Assembly (NCBI RefSeq): GCF_000003815.2
Contig: NC_049982.1
Coordinates: 2,753,158 to 2,783,275, forward strand
DNA from: Branchiostoma floridae
Taxonomy: Eukaryota > Chordata > Leptocardii > Amphioxiformes > Branchiostomatidae
Length of the DNA stretch: 30,118 bases
Direction: 5' to 3'
Both the position numbers and the translations under genes were made by a program. How positions within the stretch are numbered: position 1 is the first letter of the stretch; each line of letters starts with the position of its first letter. This document shows positions 10,401-17,716 of this stretch, in pieces. The notes below the pieces were generated by a model. That model was not told the origin of the DNA. It searched no databases and worked only from the letters and a program-made list of their open reading frames with translations.

Positions 10401-13400
10401 CTTCCAGTTTGGTGTCTTTGGGAGCCACAGATCTAGAGCTCCATCAAAAGATACAGTTGTATCCTCAAACATCATTGGGCAGGACAGCAGCAGTCATGAC
10501 ACTTGTGATGCACCTGACCAATCAGAATCTGTGTTACAAGAAGAAGAAACCCCTGAATCTGATAGGACTAGTGAGTTCAGTGCCAGCTTCTCACCGATTG
10601 GTCCACATAGTAAAGGAGGTCAGCATTTTTCAGCAACAAGCCAATCAGCTTCCTTGTCTCACAAAGAGGAAGAGATGGACAGAAATGCTGCTCAGTTTGT
10701 AAAGCGTCATTTCCATTTCCTGGATGTAGAAGCAGTCAGAAAGACTCTGCAGTTTAGAAGAGGGCCAAGAACAGAGGTGTGGGAGAGGCTTCTGGAGTGT
10801 CTACATGGTAAGATCATAAATGGCTTGTTCTTCATAGGTCTTGAGTAGTTTGCAATACTTGAGACTTTAGATTGTTGTACCATCTTGTGAGAAGTTATGT
10901 CAGTCTTAACCCTTAATCTACTAGCGTTTCAGCCTGAACATGTAAATGCTTTCTCAAGTTTCTGACCTCTGAATTGAAACCCACAATCAAGCCCTACGCC
11001 CCTAACTTCTACGTTTTGTCCGCTTCATGGCACGCAATGCTGTTTTCTTCTGAGGAATACTCTGTCCTGGTTGTAACTGGATGTTACACACGGGTGACAG
11101 GGCATGTACCCATATGCTGGATTGAGAGCCTAAGGGGTTAAGAGATGAATTACTGCATTATTACAAGGTTATTTCAGTTCCACACTTCCAGGCAAAGTTT
11201 TTTAAAAGTTAAAGAATTTGGTCTTTTTCCCCCCTTTTTGTCCAGGTCTTGTTTAAAATTGTTTGGTATGAGTATTTTTTTTTTTCATTTGATTCATGAC
11301 TCATTTGTTTCCAGCCCTATACTCAGAGGGTGCAGTACCCGACCTTGTTGCTAGGGGTGATGTGGAAGAATGTCTGAAACTTCTCAAGACCAAAGAGTTG
11401 ACTGATGGAGGAGAAATTTTGTCTTGTTTGCACAGGTGAGTCAGTACATTGTACGTGTATGATTGTACAATGTAGCTGAGCAAGTGGAAATCAGAACTGT
11501 TTATTAGTAATACCTATTTCCTCAAGTTTTGGGAGGTCTGAATGTAATAAATGAAACGAAATGATGTGGTGCTACATATACTGTATAACCTGTGATTCTA
11601 TATGTTTTTTGATATACACAGTTTTTTTTACTGGATTTCTCCCCAGTATCTCCCCTCTGTCCCCAGAGCCTGTGCTGGGAGCTATACCCACAAATCCAAC
11701 TCTAAGAGAACTTAACTATACATTCTACATGTATGTAATACATGTACAGTAATAAGCTGTTATATACAATATATGACACCTGACGTGTATTTTCTCCCCA
11801 GTGTGTTCCCCCAGTCCCCAGAGCCAGTGCTGGACACCTGTGTACAGCTCTACCCACAGGTCCAGTTCTGGGAGGACTCATAATACATGTATATGCTATA
11901 TGATACAGTAATTATTATAAGCTGTGATATATAATGTTTAACACCAGTCCTGTATTTTTTCCCCAGCATATTCCCCCTGTCCCCAGAGCCAGTGCTGGAC
12001 ACCTGTGTGCAGCTCTACCCGCAGGTCCAGCTCTGGGAGGTGGCTCAGATCTGTAAAGACTCCCCTCAGCAGTTCTTGTACTACATCCACAGGATACAGG
12101 CCTTGCCAAGGCACAGGCAGTGAGTACAATTATAATATACTGTTACAGTAACAGTTGCTTGTTTGGCCAATATGCCCAGCATTTTGAACAATTAATTTCT
12201 TTAAGGAACAGTATTTCTTGTCACTGGCTCTCATGCATGTCTATGAAATGTTTTTCTTGTTATTGGTATCACTGTGGAAAGAAACACAGTAAGTGCTCTC
12301 ATTGCGTGTACATATCAAAGCTATCTAAATAACATAATCCTTGCATTTTACTTAGTATGCATGACGACATGACTCTATACTATAAGGTGGGGGCAGATTT
12401 TTTTTTTCTAAAACTTTTATAGATACAATATTGTGAGTCCTGATGATTGTTACAGAGCTGAGATGCTAGAGACCCTGTACCGGGATGAGTCCATCCTACA
12501 CCAGTGGCTGGGCTGTGCTCTGACTGACGGGGCTCCAGACAGGGATTTACTACTCACTGGGCAGGGGGAGCCAAGGTAAAAAGGGCTTTCACTTGATTGG
12601 ATTATTAGTTATGGTTAGTTAAATTAATATGCATCATTGTTAATGGTCATGCAAAAGGTTGTTTTGTATGTAAGCATTGCATTCAGAGAGTTTGAATGCT
12701 GTTATAACCAGTGCTTCTATCCTGTATTTGGTTATACTGCTGCTCTGATCCTTGACACGGGTAGGCAGCAGTCGGCTAGTCTTCTAACCACACAATGTAA
12801 TGTTAAACATCTATACAGGGTGTAATACATCATTGAAGTCTTAAAATGATATACATACATGTCATGTAACCAATTGCTGATGCGTACATGTACATTTTGT
12901 ACCTGTAGAGCTAAAGGTTAACCTCATGATCATAATTTATGTCAAATTTTCCCATACCTTCTCCAGGCCAGGTTCCCATCTGTTGCCATGGAAACACAGT
13001 GCTGATGTGGATGAGATTCTGACCCGCTGCTCGGCTGAGTGTGAGTCTGTCCCACACAGCTCCACGGAGCAGAAGTCCCTGATGAATATGTGCAGCAAGG
13101 CTGGGTTAGTGTTTCAAAGTCATCAGAATAATAAGTTCTGTTACCTTTTAATAATCTTGGCTCTATTGGGGATTTCTTTTGCACCACCATCATGTCTTTT
13201 GCTTGCTCACGTTTTGATGCCTTTCAGACACCTTCCTCAGAGCTTCTTACTGAAGTTCTGCTTCTTGCTGCTATATGTAGCGGTGAGAAGCAGAACTCCT
13301 GTTAAAATCTCTGAGGATTCATAAGATTTCTGACAAAGATCGAAAAGTCAGGTAAGAAACATTATGGCGGTGCAAAAGAAATCTTCAATATTCTATGTTC

Positions 13401-16400
13401 TACCAACCGGATGAAATTATTTTGGAATCTTTCCTCTTTTGAGTTTGAGTAATGTTGAGAGGACAATTGAACATACGTACTGTTAGGTAACAAAAATTCC
13501 TATTCAAAGGTTTTGCTATAGATAAACAGTCAAGTCTGGCATCCTCTCAGATTTTTTTCTGTTTTATTATCTGATCTTTTTTGCTGTTAAGTCTATATGA
13601 TTATATAGATGAGGGTTTTTTTACAGAAATTTGCTTTTAAGATTTATTGAAGAACACACTAACTTGACTCGTCATGACAAATTATGTTTGATAATACCAA
13701 GTGCTCAATTCATAGTCTCAAAAAGTTTGATATATGTCATTTCGTGGCGTCATCCAAATTGCTAATGACTATTGAGCAAAATTGACTTACATGTATTTGT
13801 CAACTGGCAGGTACTGGCGAGGCTACCTGAGGCTCTCTAAGGGGTTAGGCTGCAGACAGGAGGCCCTGAGAACTGCAGTGCTGCTGGGAGATGTGCGACT
13901 GCTGGAGCCCCAACATGACCCCAGTATGAGCCACAACTTTTGTTTGTGTTTTGTGTAATACAACATTTCTAAATGTAGATATGTGACATTAGTCTGTGCC
14001 ACTTATTTCTTCTGTCAATTATATGATCAGTCACGACATGTCTGTCCATCAACACTCATTTTGGAATGATGATCTTTTTAATTCTATTGAACTTATTTTT
14101 CTCACAACAATTTTTAGGAATCAGGATTGTTGATGGTATGGCATGTAGTGTCGATAAAGGTTATAACTAGAAGTTACTGTCAGTAGTAGATGCTACATCT
14201 GACTGTTTCTGTTTACAAATCTATCAAGAGTTATACGTTATCTTGCATTTATTATTTGATTCTAAAGGAGTATATTTCTTTTAACCAGGCATTCCCCCAA
14301 AGTCCCTTGAAGAATGGGAAGAAGTCTTCAGGCTCATGCTGCAGATCAATGGAGGTCAAGGGTCAGGAGAAAACTCCCATGGTGCAATACCTCCCCAGGA
14401 TTCTAAGCAAGAAATAGGCGACACCAACCAATCAGAGAACCCCACTGTGCCTTACGTAATACCCAGACCAAATGATAGAACTAGTTTGCCAAATGTGGAA
14501 AAGAAGGAGACTTCTGATTGGTTGCCACAAGATACCGCAGCATCAAAGGAAGCCCGTGATTGGCCACCTGGAATCACATGTGAGGAGGCTGGCAGGCTAT
14601 TGGTCAGCAGTGTGGGACCAGACCAGGGGATAGAGCTGTTGCAGAGGCTGCCCCCTCCCGGCAGGGTGTTTGTCAGAAGGTTTCTACAAGAGCTGTGTGC
14701 TGGCAGGCATGATATACAGGAGACAGAGGTACGATCCTGTAAATGTTGTGCTTTTGTTTTAATAAAAGTTCGCTGATTCCTGAAGTTTGTCACCTTAAGT
14801 CACAATTGGTAATACAGTCCGCTTTACATGACCAATGTATTTGACCACGTGGCCATTGTGGCCACAAGGAGCCGTCATTACTCGTGACCACTTTTCGATG
14901 GTCCAATAGGTTAGATTATTCTTCACATTGACTCAAGCATCAAGGATACTGTCAATGGTTTACTTGTCTGTAGTGACCATTTTCTTCTAGCCTCACAAGT
15001 CATCATCGTCATATCTTATGAGTCTCACAAGTGGTCACTGTAGACAGGTTTCAACTCAGTCTGGTTCAAACAGCACTGTAGATTAACCACATTACACACA
15101 CATGTACTAGGAAAATCTTGTCTGACATGTTGAGACAAATTTCAGACTGTGTCATCATGAAGTTGTTGAGAAGTTGCTGTTTTCTATCCCTGTCTGTAGG
15201 CTGTTGATCCACTCCATGCTTGAGAAGGTGGGCACGTACCTGTGGTCCAAGAGACCAACAACACTGGCCCCAGAGGTGAGTGTTTGTGCTGTACATGCTT
15301 ACTACCTACCTGCCTGCCTGCCTGCCTGTGTCCAGTTTAATGTATACTTAGTCTACTACTACTTATAACTAAATTTAGTTTGTTTCACTCTGCTATATGT
15401 TGTCCCAGAAAATTTCCTATGTTTGAAGAAAACATAATATTAGAAGTATTTTGTTTTTGGAAAAACATGTGTTTAGATTTTAAATCAGTCTCTGTTTGTA
15501 CAAACATGTACACAGAACGTTTCTGCTTGAATCTGATGAAACAACATCAGAATGTGACAGTCCAGATAGATATCATCTTATCATCCCTCTGGTTATGCCC
15601 AAGTTTGAAGAGCCAATATTTAAAATGATCCAACAGGTATCTTATATTTAGAATTTTTTTCTTGCACAGTTCTCTGTATAGACAGTAGCATCATAAAGTA
15701 TGCTACAAAATGTCCGATAGGGACGATAAAATCTTTGTGTCCCCAGCTGTACTATGCCCTGCAGCAGGAGAAACAGGCCCTACAGGCCCAGAGAACAGGC
15801 ACACCTGTCTCACTGGATCGCAGTCTGGTATGTGATTCAGCTTCTATTGATTTTTGTATAAATCTTATATTATAGTCCCTTCAGTAAATTTCTAAGGGAG
15901 AAAATCATCAGGGACAAAAAAGACAAAAAAGAGACTTAAATTGAATAAGATTTTGCTATCATGCCTATTTTATTTAGCATATAGGCTCTTATTTTGCCTA
16001 GACTCTTATCAATAAGAATTGGTGAAGTCTTCCATGGATTTTGAATGTTTTTGTAACAGTTACTGTTACTGTAACAGTAGCAATTTAGTGTAAAAAAAAT
16101 GCTGTAAAATGCAACTGTATATTAATTGCAGGTAAAATTGAGGACAGCAAAATGTATTGAAAATTTGAAGATTTGCTGCCAAATGCCAAATATGTCTTGA
16201 AGTGATTTTGGATCTATGTTGTTTTACATTTTGTTCACTGTTTCCCGCACAGTTTGTGCTGGACCCAAGCAGGCTGGAGGGGGGTGTACAGTACCTGGAA
16301 GAGCCAGAGGGACATTGGGGCATCATGTCTGAAGCAAGGTGGGCAAGAGATGGATGTGGATTTTGACTTTTCCAAATTAGTTGTCAGCCTAGAATTGTTT

Positions 16401-17526
16401 TGGTGCATCTGATACAGTACCTGAACATAGTGTGTGCAAACATGTATATTTTTTATGTATTATTGAGTCTACTAGGATACTTAAGGTACATCATTGTACC
16501 TCTTGTAGGCTCCAATCACACCTGCACTAATCCAGTCACCCTACAAAAATGTACATCTGACCACCTTGCCATTGCATTCACGTTTTTTGTGATTCTATCT
16601 TCTGATATTTTATATGTACTCCAGCATCAATAAAATCCTGACAGTGTGTATAGTGACCACCTGTCTAATTATTTACTTCAAGTTTCAAAATGGTTACTGT
16701 GGATTGCTTTAGAATAACCATTTATCTTATTCTTCCTCGCACAGTTGCTGTGCAGTGTGTACTTTGTTGCTGAGTGACCCCATCTCGACCTCTGACCCAG
16801 GGGTCACAGTCTTCCCTTGTGGTAAGAAACCTGTTGTTTGTGGAGTTAAACTTATTTTTTTAACATTCTTTAGGCAGCCCTACTTTATAGCCAATACATA
16901 TTTAGGGTCAAATACCTTCCTCAACAGACTGAATGTTTTTACTTTCTACAGTACATGTAGATGAGATGAAACTTGAAGAATGTGTTTATTGAAGTCTTCA
17001 GAACAATTTTTCTTTAACATAACAAGGGTCGGAATAATATCTAAACAGGTCCGTATCTAAACGCTTCATAAAAAATAAATAGCAAAAGCTTCCATAATGG
17101 CTGATTTGAACCTGCTTCACAATAGTTCAAAATAATACTGTATTCAAAAGTGGGAATTGTTGTTGTTACCCTTTTTTTTTAAGACAACAAGATGTCTCAA
17201 CTACCGCATTGGAATGTGTGTTTTCCCGAGTTGGTATGACATATTGGAATACAAAACAGTGTATTCCGCATCACCCTCGGCCCCAGCCCTCTTGTGGGTT
17301 GGATCACCCTCTGGCCTTCGGCTGATTCGACCCATGGTCAGGCTGGTACCTTGGGTGATACATAATACATGTACATCATGTTGCATTCAATCATACATTG
17401 TATTACAAATATAATTGAATGTTTCTCTCCCCCCTTCCCCTCCCATCTTCTCCAGGCCATGCCTTCCACACCCACTGTGTGCCCCAGAGAGGCTGTCTGC
17501 TGTGTTACGTCGACAGTCACAAGTGA
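1..17526 (+). CDS. HPS5: HPS5 orthologue, BLOC-2 subunit (5'-partial, about 22 exons)
   Basis: Spliced gene. Exons: <1-17, 401-492, 1314-1453, 2365-2510, 4901-5841, 6061-6114, 6885-6944, 7436-7580, 7991-8135, 9031-9191, 9714-10807, 11315-11435, 11967-12119, 12456-12575, 12967-13104, 13811-13923, 14289-14728, 15200-15275, 15747-15827, 16253-16338, 16745-16821, 17456-17526 (TGA 17524-17526). All have GT donors and AG acceptors, and phases agree at every junction except 14728/15200. The translation parallels vertebrate HPS5 as I remember it: LLLTWTQQGLYI followed by VQLVLW, LSLLSVDKCV, SGIYQVHSRRGSQES, a DPEVLFNPDQ region before a W-HHLE segment, SHLLPWKHS, and SMLEK-G-YLWS. HPS5 joins HPS3 and HPS6 in BLOC-2, a cytosolic complex for cargo delivery to melanosomes and related organelles. 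About 1,490 codons are visible, against about 1,129 residues for the whole human protein. The excess lies in two long exons and a C-terminal RING. The start codon and promoter are outside the window. Confidence 0.9.
772..800 (+). pseudogene. Decayed duplicate of HPS5 exon 3 start
   Basis: The segment tcctgctgtttgcag|acgtcagttgctac followed by aagaa resembles the true exon 3 start at 1295-1345 (tcctgttgtttacag|ac, gacgtgaggtgctacaagaac). It keeps the polypyrimidine tract and acceptor. In frame it reads D-V-S-C-Y and then reaches TAA at 798-800, with an insertion relative to the real exon. If spliced it would truncate the protein. It reads as an old partial exon duplication, separated from the real exon by the Penelope-like insertion at 841-1243. 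Confidence 0.5.
841..1243 (-). mobile_element. 5'-truncated Penelope-like retroelement, 3' end
   Basis: On the minus strand 1242-1123 is open for 39 codons to a TAG and reads RGVKEAIYEPIYNPTLNRKG, then GGLR and STWDP. This matches the C-terminal tail that follows the GIY-YIG endonuclease of Penelope-like elements (KEAI..R..PTLNRD.G). A hammerhead-like motif follows downstream (961-928), then a tail shared with 18773-18886. The 13-bp string tatagtacaggat occurs on both sides (828-840 and 1244-1256), consistent with a target-site duplication. The reverse transcriptase is missing, as expected for 5' truncation. Confidence 0.75.
928..961 (-). ncRNA. Hammerhead-ribozyme-like motif in Penelope-like element
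   Basis: Minus-strand order: CTGAAGA (fits the CUGANGA core), one extra A, a perfect 6-bp stem GAGTGA/TCACTC with loop TGGATG, then GAAACGTC (fits the GAAAC core). Penelope-like elements are known to carry hammerhead motifs near their ends. The extra A between the core and stem II is atypical, so activity is doubtful. Confidence 0.45.
1460..1836. mobile_element. Non-autonomous TIR transposon inserted at the exon 3 donor
   Basis: Terminal inverted repeats are CAGGGATCGAAATAC at 1460-1474 and GTATTTCGAACCCTG at 1822-1836 (one mismatch). A 5-bp target duplication TTAGT lies at 1455-1459 and 1837-1841. The subterminal regions also match each other in inverted orientation (tgcaa, attgcaagtt and ttacatgcaa blocks). 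Length is 377 bp with no coding capacity. The left target copy supplies bases +2 to +6 of the exon 3 splice donor. The superfamily is not resolved: the CAGGG end is hAT-like, but the duplication is 5 bp rather than 8. Confidence 0.7.
2130..2233. repeat. Two nested short direct duplications in HPS5 intron 3
   Basis: aaactatgcttattttgcac is repeated at 2130-2149 and 2157-2176. A 23-bp block beginning ggagccattgacgatt is repeated at 2177-2199 and 2211-2233. A related gccattgacgattt string recurs at about 21782, so the second block may belong to a dispersed repeat. No function is evident. Confidence 0.6.
2365..2510 (+). CDS. HPS5: HPS5 exon 4
   Basis: Acceptor atctgcag, phase 0 start. Reads VCCYYQPSVIPMKARRAV, then a TELRQHLGTMED and LLDQLEELLN segment, ending in AG (phase 2). 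It corresponds to the start of the helical region after the propeller. Its last bases, ctcctcaacag followed by gtag, are the seed of the minisatellite that fills the next intron. Confidence 0.85.
2499..4377. repeat. Minisatellite whose unit contains the exon 4 end and splice donor
   Basis: About 33 visible copies of a unit mostly 46-53 bp long: ctcctcaacag|gtaggg, then ctgtcag or aagtcag, acacacaataaac, and (aaac)3-5. The exon 4 boundary is the first copy. Nearly every unit retains caacag|gtag, a good 5' splice-site match; a minority read caactggtag and lose it. Two interleaved variants (ggctgtcag and ggaagtcag) recur. The array continues across the assembly gap 3288-3515, so its true length is unknown. 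Confidence 0.95.
3288..3515. other. Assembly gap (228 N) inside the minisatellite
   Basis: A run of N flanked on both sides by the same tandem unit, with a garbled edge (ccaaaacaacaaacaactcctc) just after it. The gap length may be nominal. Confidence 0.98.
4615..4940 (+). repeat. Duplicated intron end plus first 40 bases of HPS5 exon 5
   Basis: Bases 4740-4779 are identical to the first 40 bases of real exon 5 (4901-4940), both preceded by a ctacag acceptor. Intron sequence also repeats: tttgagccactcacact at about 4631 and tttgagcctctcacact at about 4860. After base 4779 the first copy diverges and, read in frame, stops at a TAA about 25 codons further on. The second copy is taken as the real exon because only it continues with homology. 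The identity suggests a recent event. Confidence 0.8.
4901..5841 (+). CDS. HPS5: HPS5 exon 5: Ser/Glu-rich disordered region
   Basis: A 941-base exon, phase 2 in and phase 1 out. It opens with RIELNVDSTSSNQSSGRSSV and SMLQSGIYQVHSRRGSQES, the part most like vertebrate HPS5 (SGIYRI..SRRGSQS in human, remembered). It continues for some 290 residues rich in Ser, Glu, Thr and Val with no obvious domain, ending in a strongly basic run (KGKRKKKKKPN). This is likely a flexible, possibly phosphorylated linker. It is longer than the vertebrate counterpart. Confidence 0.85.
6061..8135 (+). CDS. HPS5: HPS5 exons 6-9
   Basis: Exons 6061-6114 (DISYLSLSEGTTVDSPPS), 6885-6944 (DDKSPKQRTKSLDATWEKMK), 7436-7580 (DLRSAFQQKMSTLKTG, then Ser/Pro-rich) and 7991-8135 (STRLQDSRSKLATKSKSLMK, then a QMGRIRQTMRRPDAQ segment). 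Phases run 1-1, 1-1, 1-2 and 2-0 and join without frameshift. These are low-complexity or helical linker segments, poorly conserved with vertebrates, supported mainly by open frame, phase and codon use. The 60-base tail of the last exon (8076-8135) is copied downstream. Confidence 0.75.
6115..7990. other. HPS5 introns 6-8, non-coding
   Basis: The stretches 6115-6884, 6945-7435 and 7581-7990 hold no supported gene. The ORF-like part of 6273-6716 on the minus strand has no coding character and may be old repeat sequence (it begins with tttatttatttgtttatt). 7090-7180 has several ccaatc/accagcc strings without a clear unit. Confidence 0.5.
8076..8790 (+). repeat. Tandem copies of the exon 9 tail with donor
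   Basis: The exon tail 8076-8135 recurs at 8194-8253 (60 nt) and 8306-8363 (58 nt), each behind ttaacag and before a gta/gtg donor, spaced about 112 bp. Two more decayed copies lie near 8610-8665 and 8695-8770 (caggcta, gaggcacaggggaccaggtgggg, and ggcctgacac followed by acaggggggatgaggtggg). The coding cag before ATGGG has become the acceptor in the copies. Confidence 0.85.
8194..8253 (+). CDS. Candidate extra HPS5 exon (in-frame 20-codon copy)
   Basis: Exactly 60 nt, phase 0 on both sides, between acceptor ctgattaacag and donor gtagag. It encodes MGRIRQTIRRPEAQADRGDE. Against the parental tail there are 7 base changes: 5 silent and 2 conservative (M to I, D to E). The neighbouring copy at 8306-8363 has lost two bases and its frame. 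That contrast suggests this copy has been kept as coding. Without transcripts it could equally be a recent non-functional copy. Confidence 0.45.
9031..10807 (+). CDS. HPS5: HPS5 exons 10-11: acidic linker and central conserved block
   Basis: Exon 9031-9191 is acidic (DEDDVFEDDLGG) and leads to VTVLLQATRDT. Exon 9714-10807 is 1,094 bases. It begins EKLKDPEVLFNPDQARTVLS, continues W-LHHLETALQNLY, then about 150 residues rich in E, D, N and Q. It regains conservation at ISELVTLCFQFGVF and again at FVKRHFHFLDVEAVRKTL. Human HPS5 has the same order (KLQDPLVLF, LAELTTLCLELNVL, FLKKYFFLLNLKRAKESI, remembered). The phase 1 exit at 10807 joins exon 11315. Confidence 0.88.
10905..11142. mobile_element. 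Possible small TIR element in HPS5 intron 11
   Basis: Ends are cttaacccttaatctact at 10905 and, in inverted orientation, gcctaaggggttaag finishing at 11142. The inverted match is about 12-13 bases with indels. About 238 bp, non-coding. No clear target duplication was found, so the call is weak. Confidence 0.35.
11315..11435 (+). CDS. HPS5: HPS5 exon 12
   Basis: Phase 1 in, phase 2 out. Reads ALYSEGAVPDLVARGDVEEC, then LKLLKTKELTD and ILSCLH. It matches the human stretch with GDLPTRLKLLDDE in position and pattern, and is part of the helical solenoid. Confidence 0.85.
11647..11966 (+). repeat. Two upstream tandem copies of the exon 13 start
   Basis: The start of real exon 13 (11967) is preceded by two related copies at 11647 and 11802, each after a tttctccccag acceptor, spaced 155 and 165 bp. 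All share a ccccagagcc(a/t)gtgctgg core. The 11802 copy stays similar for about 75 bases, through the codons for CVQLYPQVQ, then reads WEDS and stops at TAA. The 11647 copy diverges soon after the core and reaches a stop at about 11750. Either, if spliced in, would truncate HPS5. Confidence 0.8.
11967..14728 (+). CDS. HPS5: HPS5 exons 13-17: C-terminal alpha-solenoid
   Basis: Exons 11967-12119, 12456-12575, 12967-13104, 13811-13923 and 14289-14728, with matching phases throughout. Landmarks in order: PEPVLDTCVQLYPQVQLWEV, QICKDSPQQFLYYIHRIQ, ILHQWLGCAL, GSHLLPWKHSADVDEIL, CSKAGYWRGYLRL, SIPPKSLEEWEEVFRLMLQI and VGPDQGIELLQRLPPP. Each has a counterpart in the same order in human HPS5 (HHHPAEFLAYLDSL, HSHLLSWGYSQLI, CRSCGFWPGYL, VEEWKLLLHLIQ, MGPDRAWSLLQE, remembered). 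This helical region is the part expected to pack with the other BLOC-2 subunits. Exon 14728 exits in phase 0, which does not fit the next recognised exon. Confidence 0.88.
13171..13383. mobile_element. Foldback element with 20-bp ends and an internal hairpin, HPS5 intron 15
   Basis: Inverted ends at 13171-13190 and 13364-13383 pair over 20 bp with one mismatch (gatttcttttgcaccaccat). Inside, gttctgcttct (13255-13265) pairs perfectly with agaagcagaac (13286-13296). A hammerhead-like string lies at 13240-13209 on the minus strand. Length is 213 bp, non-coding. The combination suggests a short non-autonomous element related to Penelope-like terminal regions. Confidence 0.55.
13209..13240 (-). 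ncRNA. Second hammerhead-like motif (degenerate)
   Basis: Minus strand: CTGAGGA core, one extra A, stem GGTGTC/GGCATC (six pairs including two G-U) with loop TGAAA, then AAAACGT where GAAAC is expected. It has the same layout, and the same extra A, as the motif at 928-961. The changed core residue makes it probably inactive. Confidence 0.35.
14729..16744. other. HPS5 introns 17-20, non-coding
   Basis: 14729-15199 contains an inverted pair (cttgtctgtagtgacca at about 14964 and tggtcactgtagacagg at about 15033). 15301-15328 has a (cctg)n run. 15276-15746, 15828-16252 and 16339-16744 show nothing further. A missing micro-exon for the 14728/15200 junction may be in the first of these. Confidence 0.5.
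15200..15275 (+). CDS. HPS5: HPS5 exon 18
   Basis: Acceptor ccctgtctgtag. Reads LLIHSMLEKVGTYLWSKRP and then TTLAPE, matching the very end of human HPS5 (LIQSMLEKCDRFLWS, remembered). It needs two bases carried over from the previous exon, but exon 14289-14728 ends in phase 0. Either a micro-exon of length 3n+2 sits in 14729-15199, or another donor is used (for example GAGCT|gtgtgc near 14693), or two bases are missing from the assembly. In vertebrates the protein stops about here. In this gene the frame continues through a phase-0 donor. Confidence 0.8.
15747..17526 (+). CDS. HPS5: HPS5 exons 19-22: C-terminal extension with RING-type zinc finger
   Basis: Exons 15747-15827 (LYYALQQEKQALQAQRTGTP, helical), 16253-16338 (FVLDPSRLEGGVQYLEEPEG), 16745-16821 and 17456-17526. 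Phases 0-0, 0-2, 2-1 and 1-stop all join correctly. The last two exons encode C-A-V-C, then 19 residues, then CGHAFHTHC, five residues, and C-L-L-C, ending VDSHK. That supplies all eight ligands of a RING-type finger (CxxC, CxHxxHxxC, CxxC). C-terminal RINGs of this kind are typical of HOPS/CORVET subunits (VPS8, VPS11, VPS18, VPS39, VPS41). Human HPS5, as I remember it, lacks this part. Confidence 0.85.
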
Positions 17527-17546
17527 AGCCTGATTTTTCAGCCACT

Positions 17547-17716
17547 TACTGTAAATGCAGAAACTTTTGCGTTGGTTTAATGTTTGCGGTTTTCATGGTG
17601 GTCGGCTCACCACAAACTTACAACCACCTCAAATATTTTCCCATGACAGTAAGAGACTACAGTGCATGGTACTACCACAAAATCAAATCCCCGTGAACTT
17701 GAATGCATTTACAGTA
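17547..17716. mobile_element. MITE in the HPS5 3' side
   Basis: Perfect 13-bp inverted ends tactgtaaatgca (17547-17559) and tgcatttacagta (17704-17716), with interior gcggttttcatggtgg and ccaccacaaa-like arms. The outer TA could be the target duplication of a Tc1/mariner-like non-autonomous element. It begins 20 bases after the HPS5 stop codon, so it probably lies within the 3' UTR. Confidence 0.65.

Noticed and set aside
12926-13324. Plus-strand 132-codon ORF
   Set aside because: Its first part is HPS5 exon 15 and the rest reads through the donor into the foldback element.
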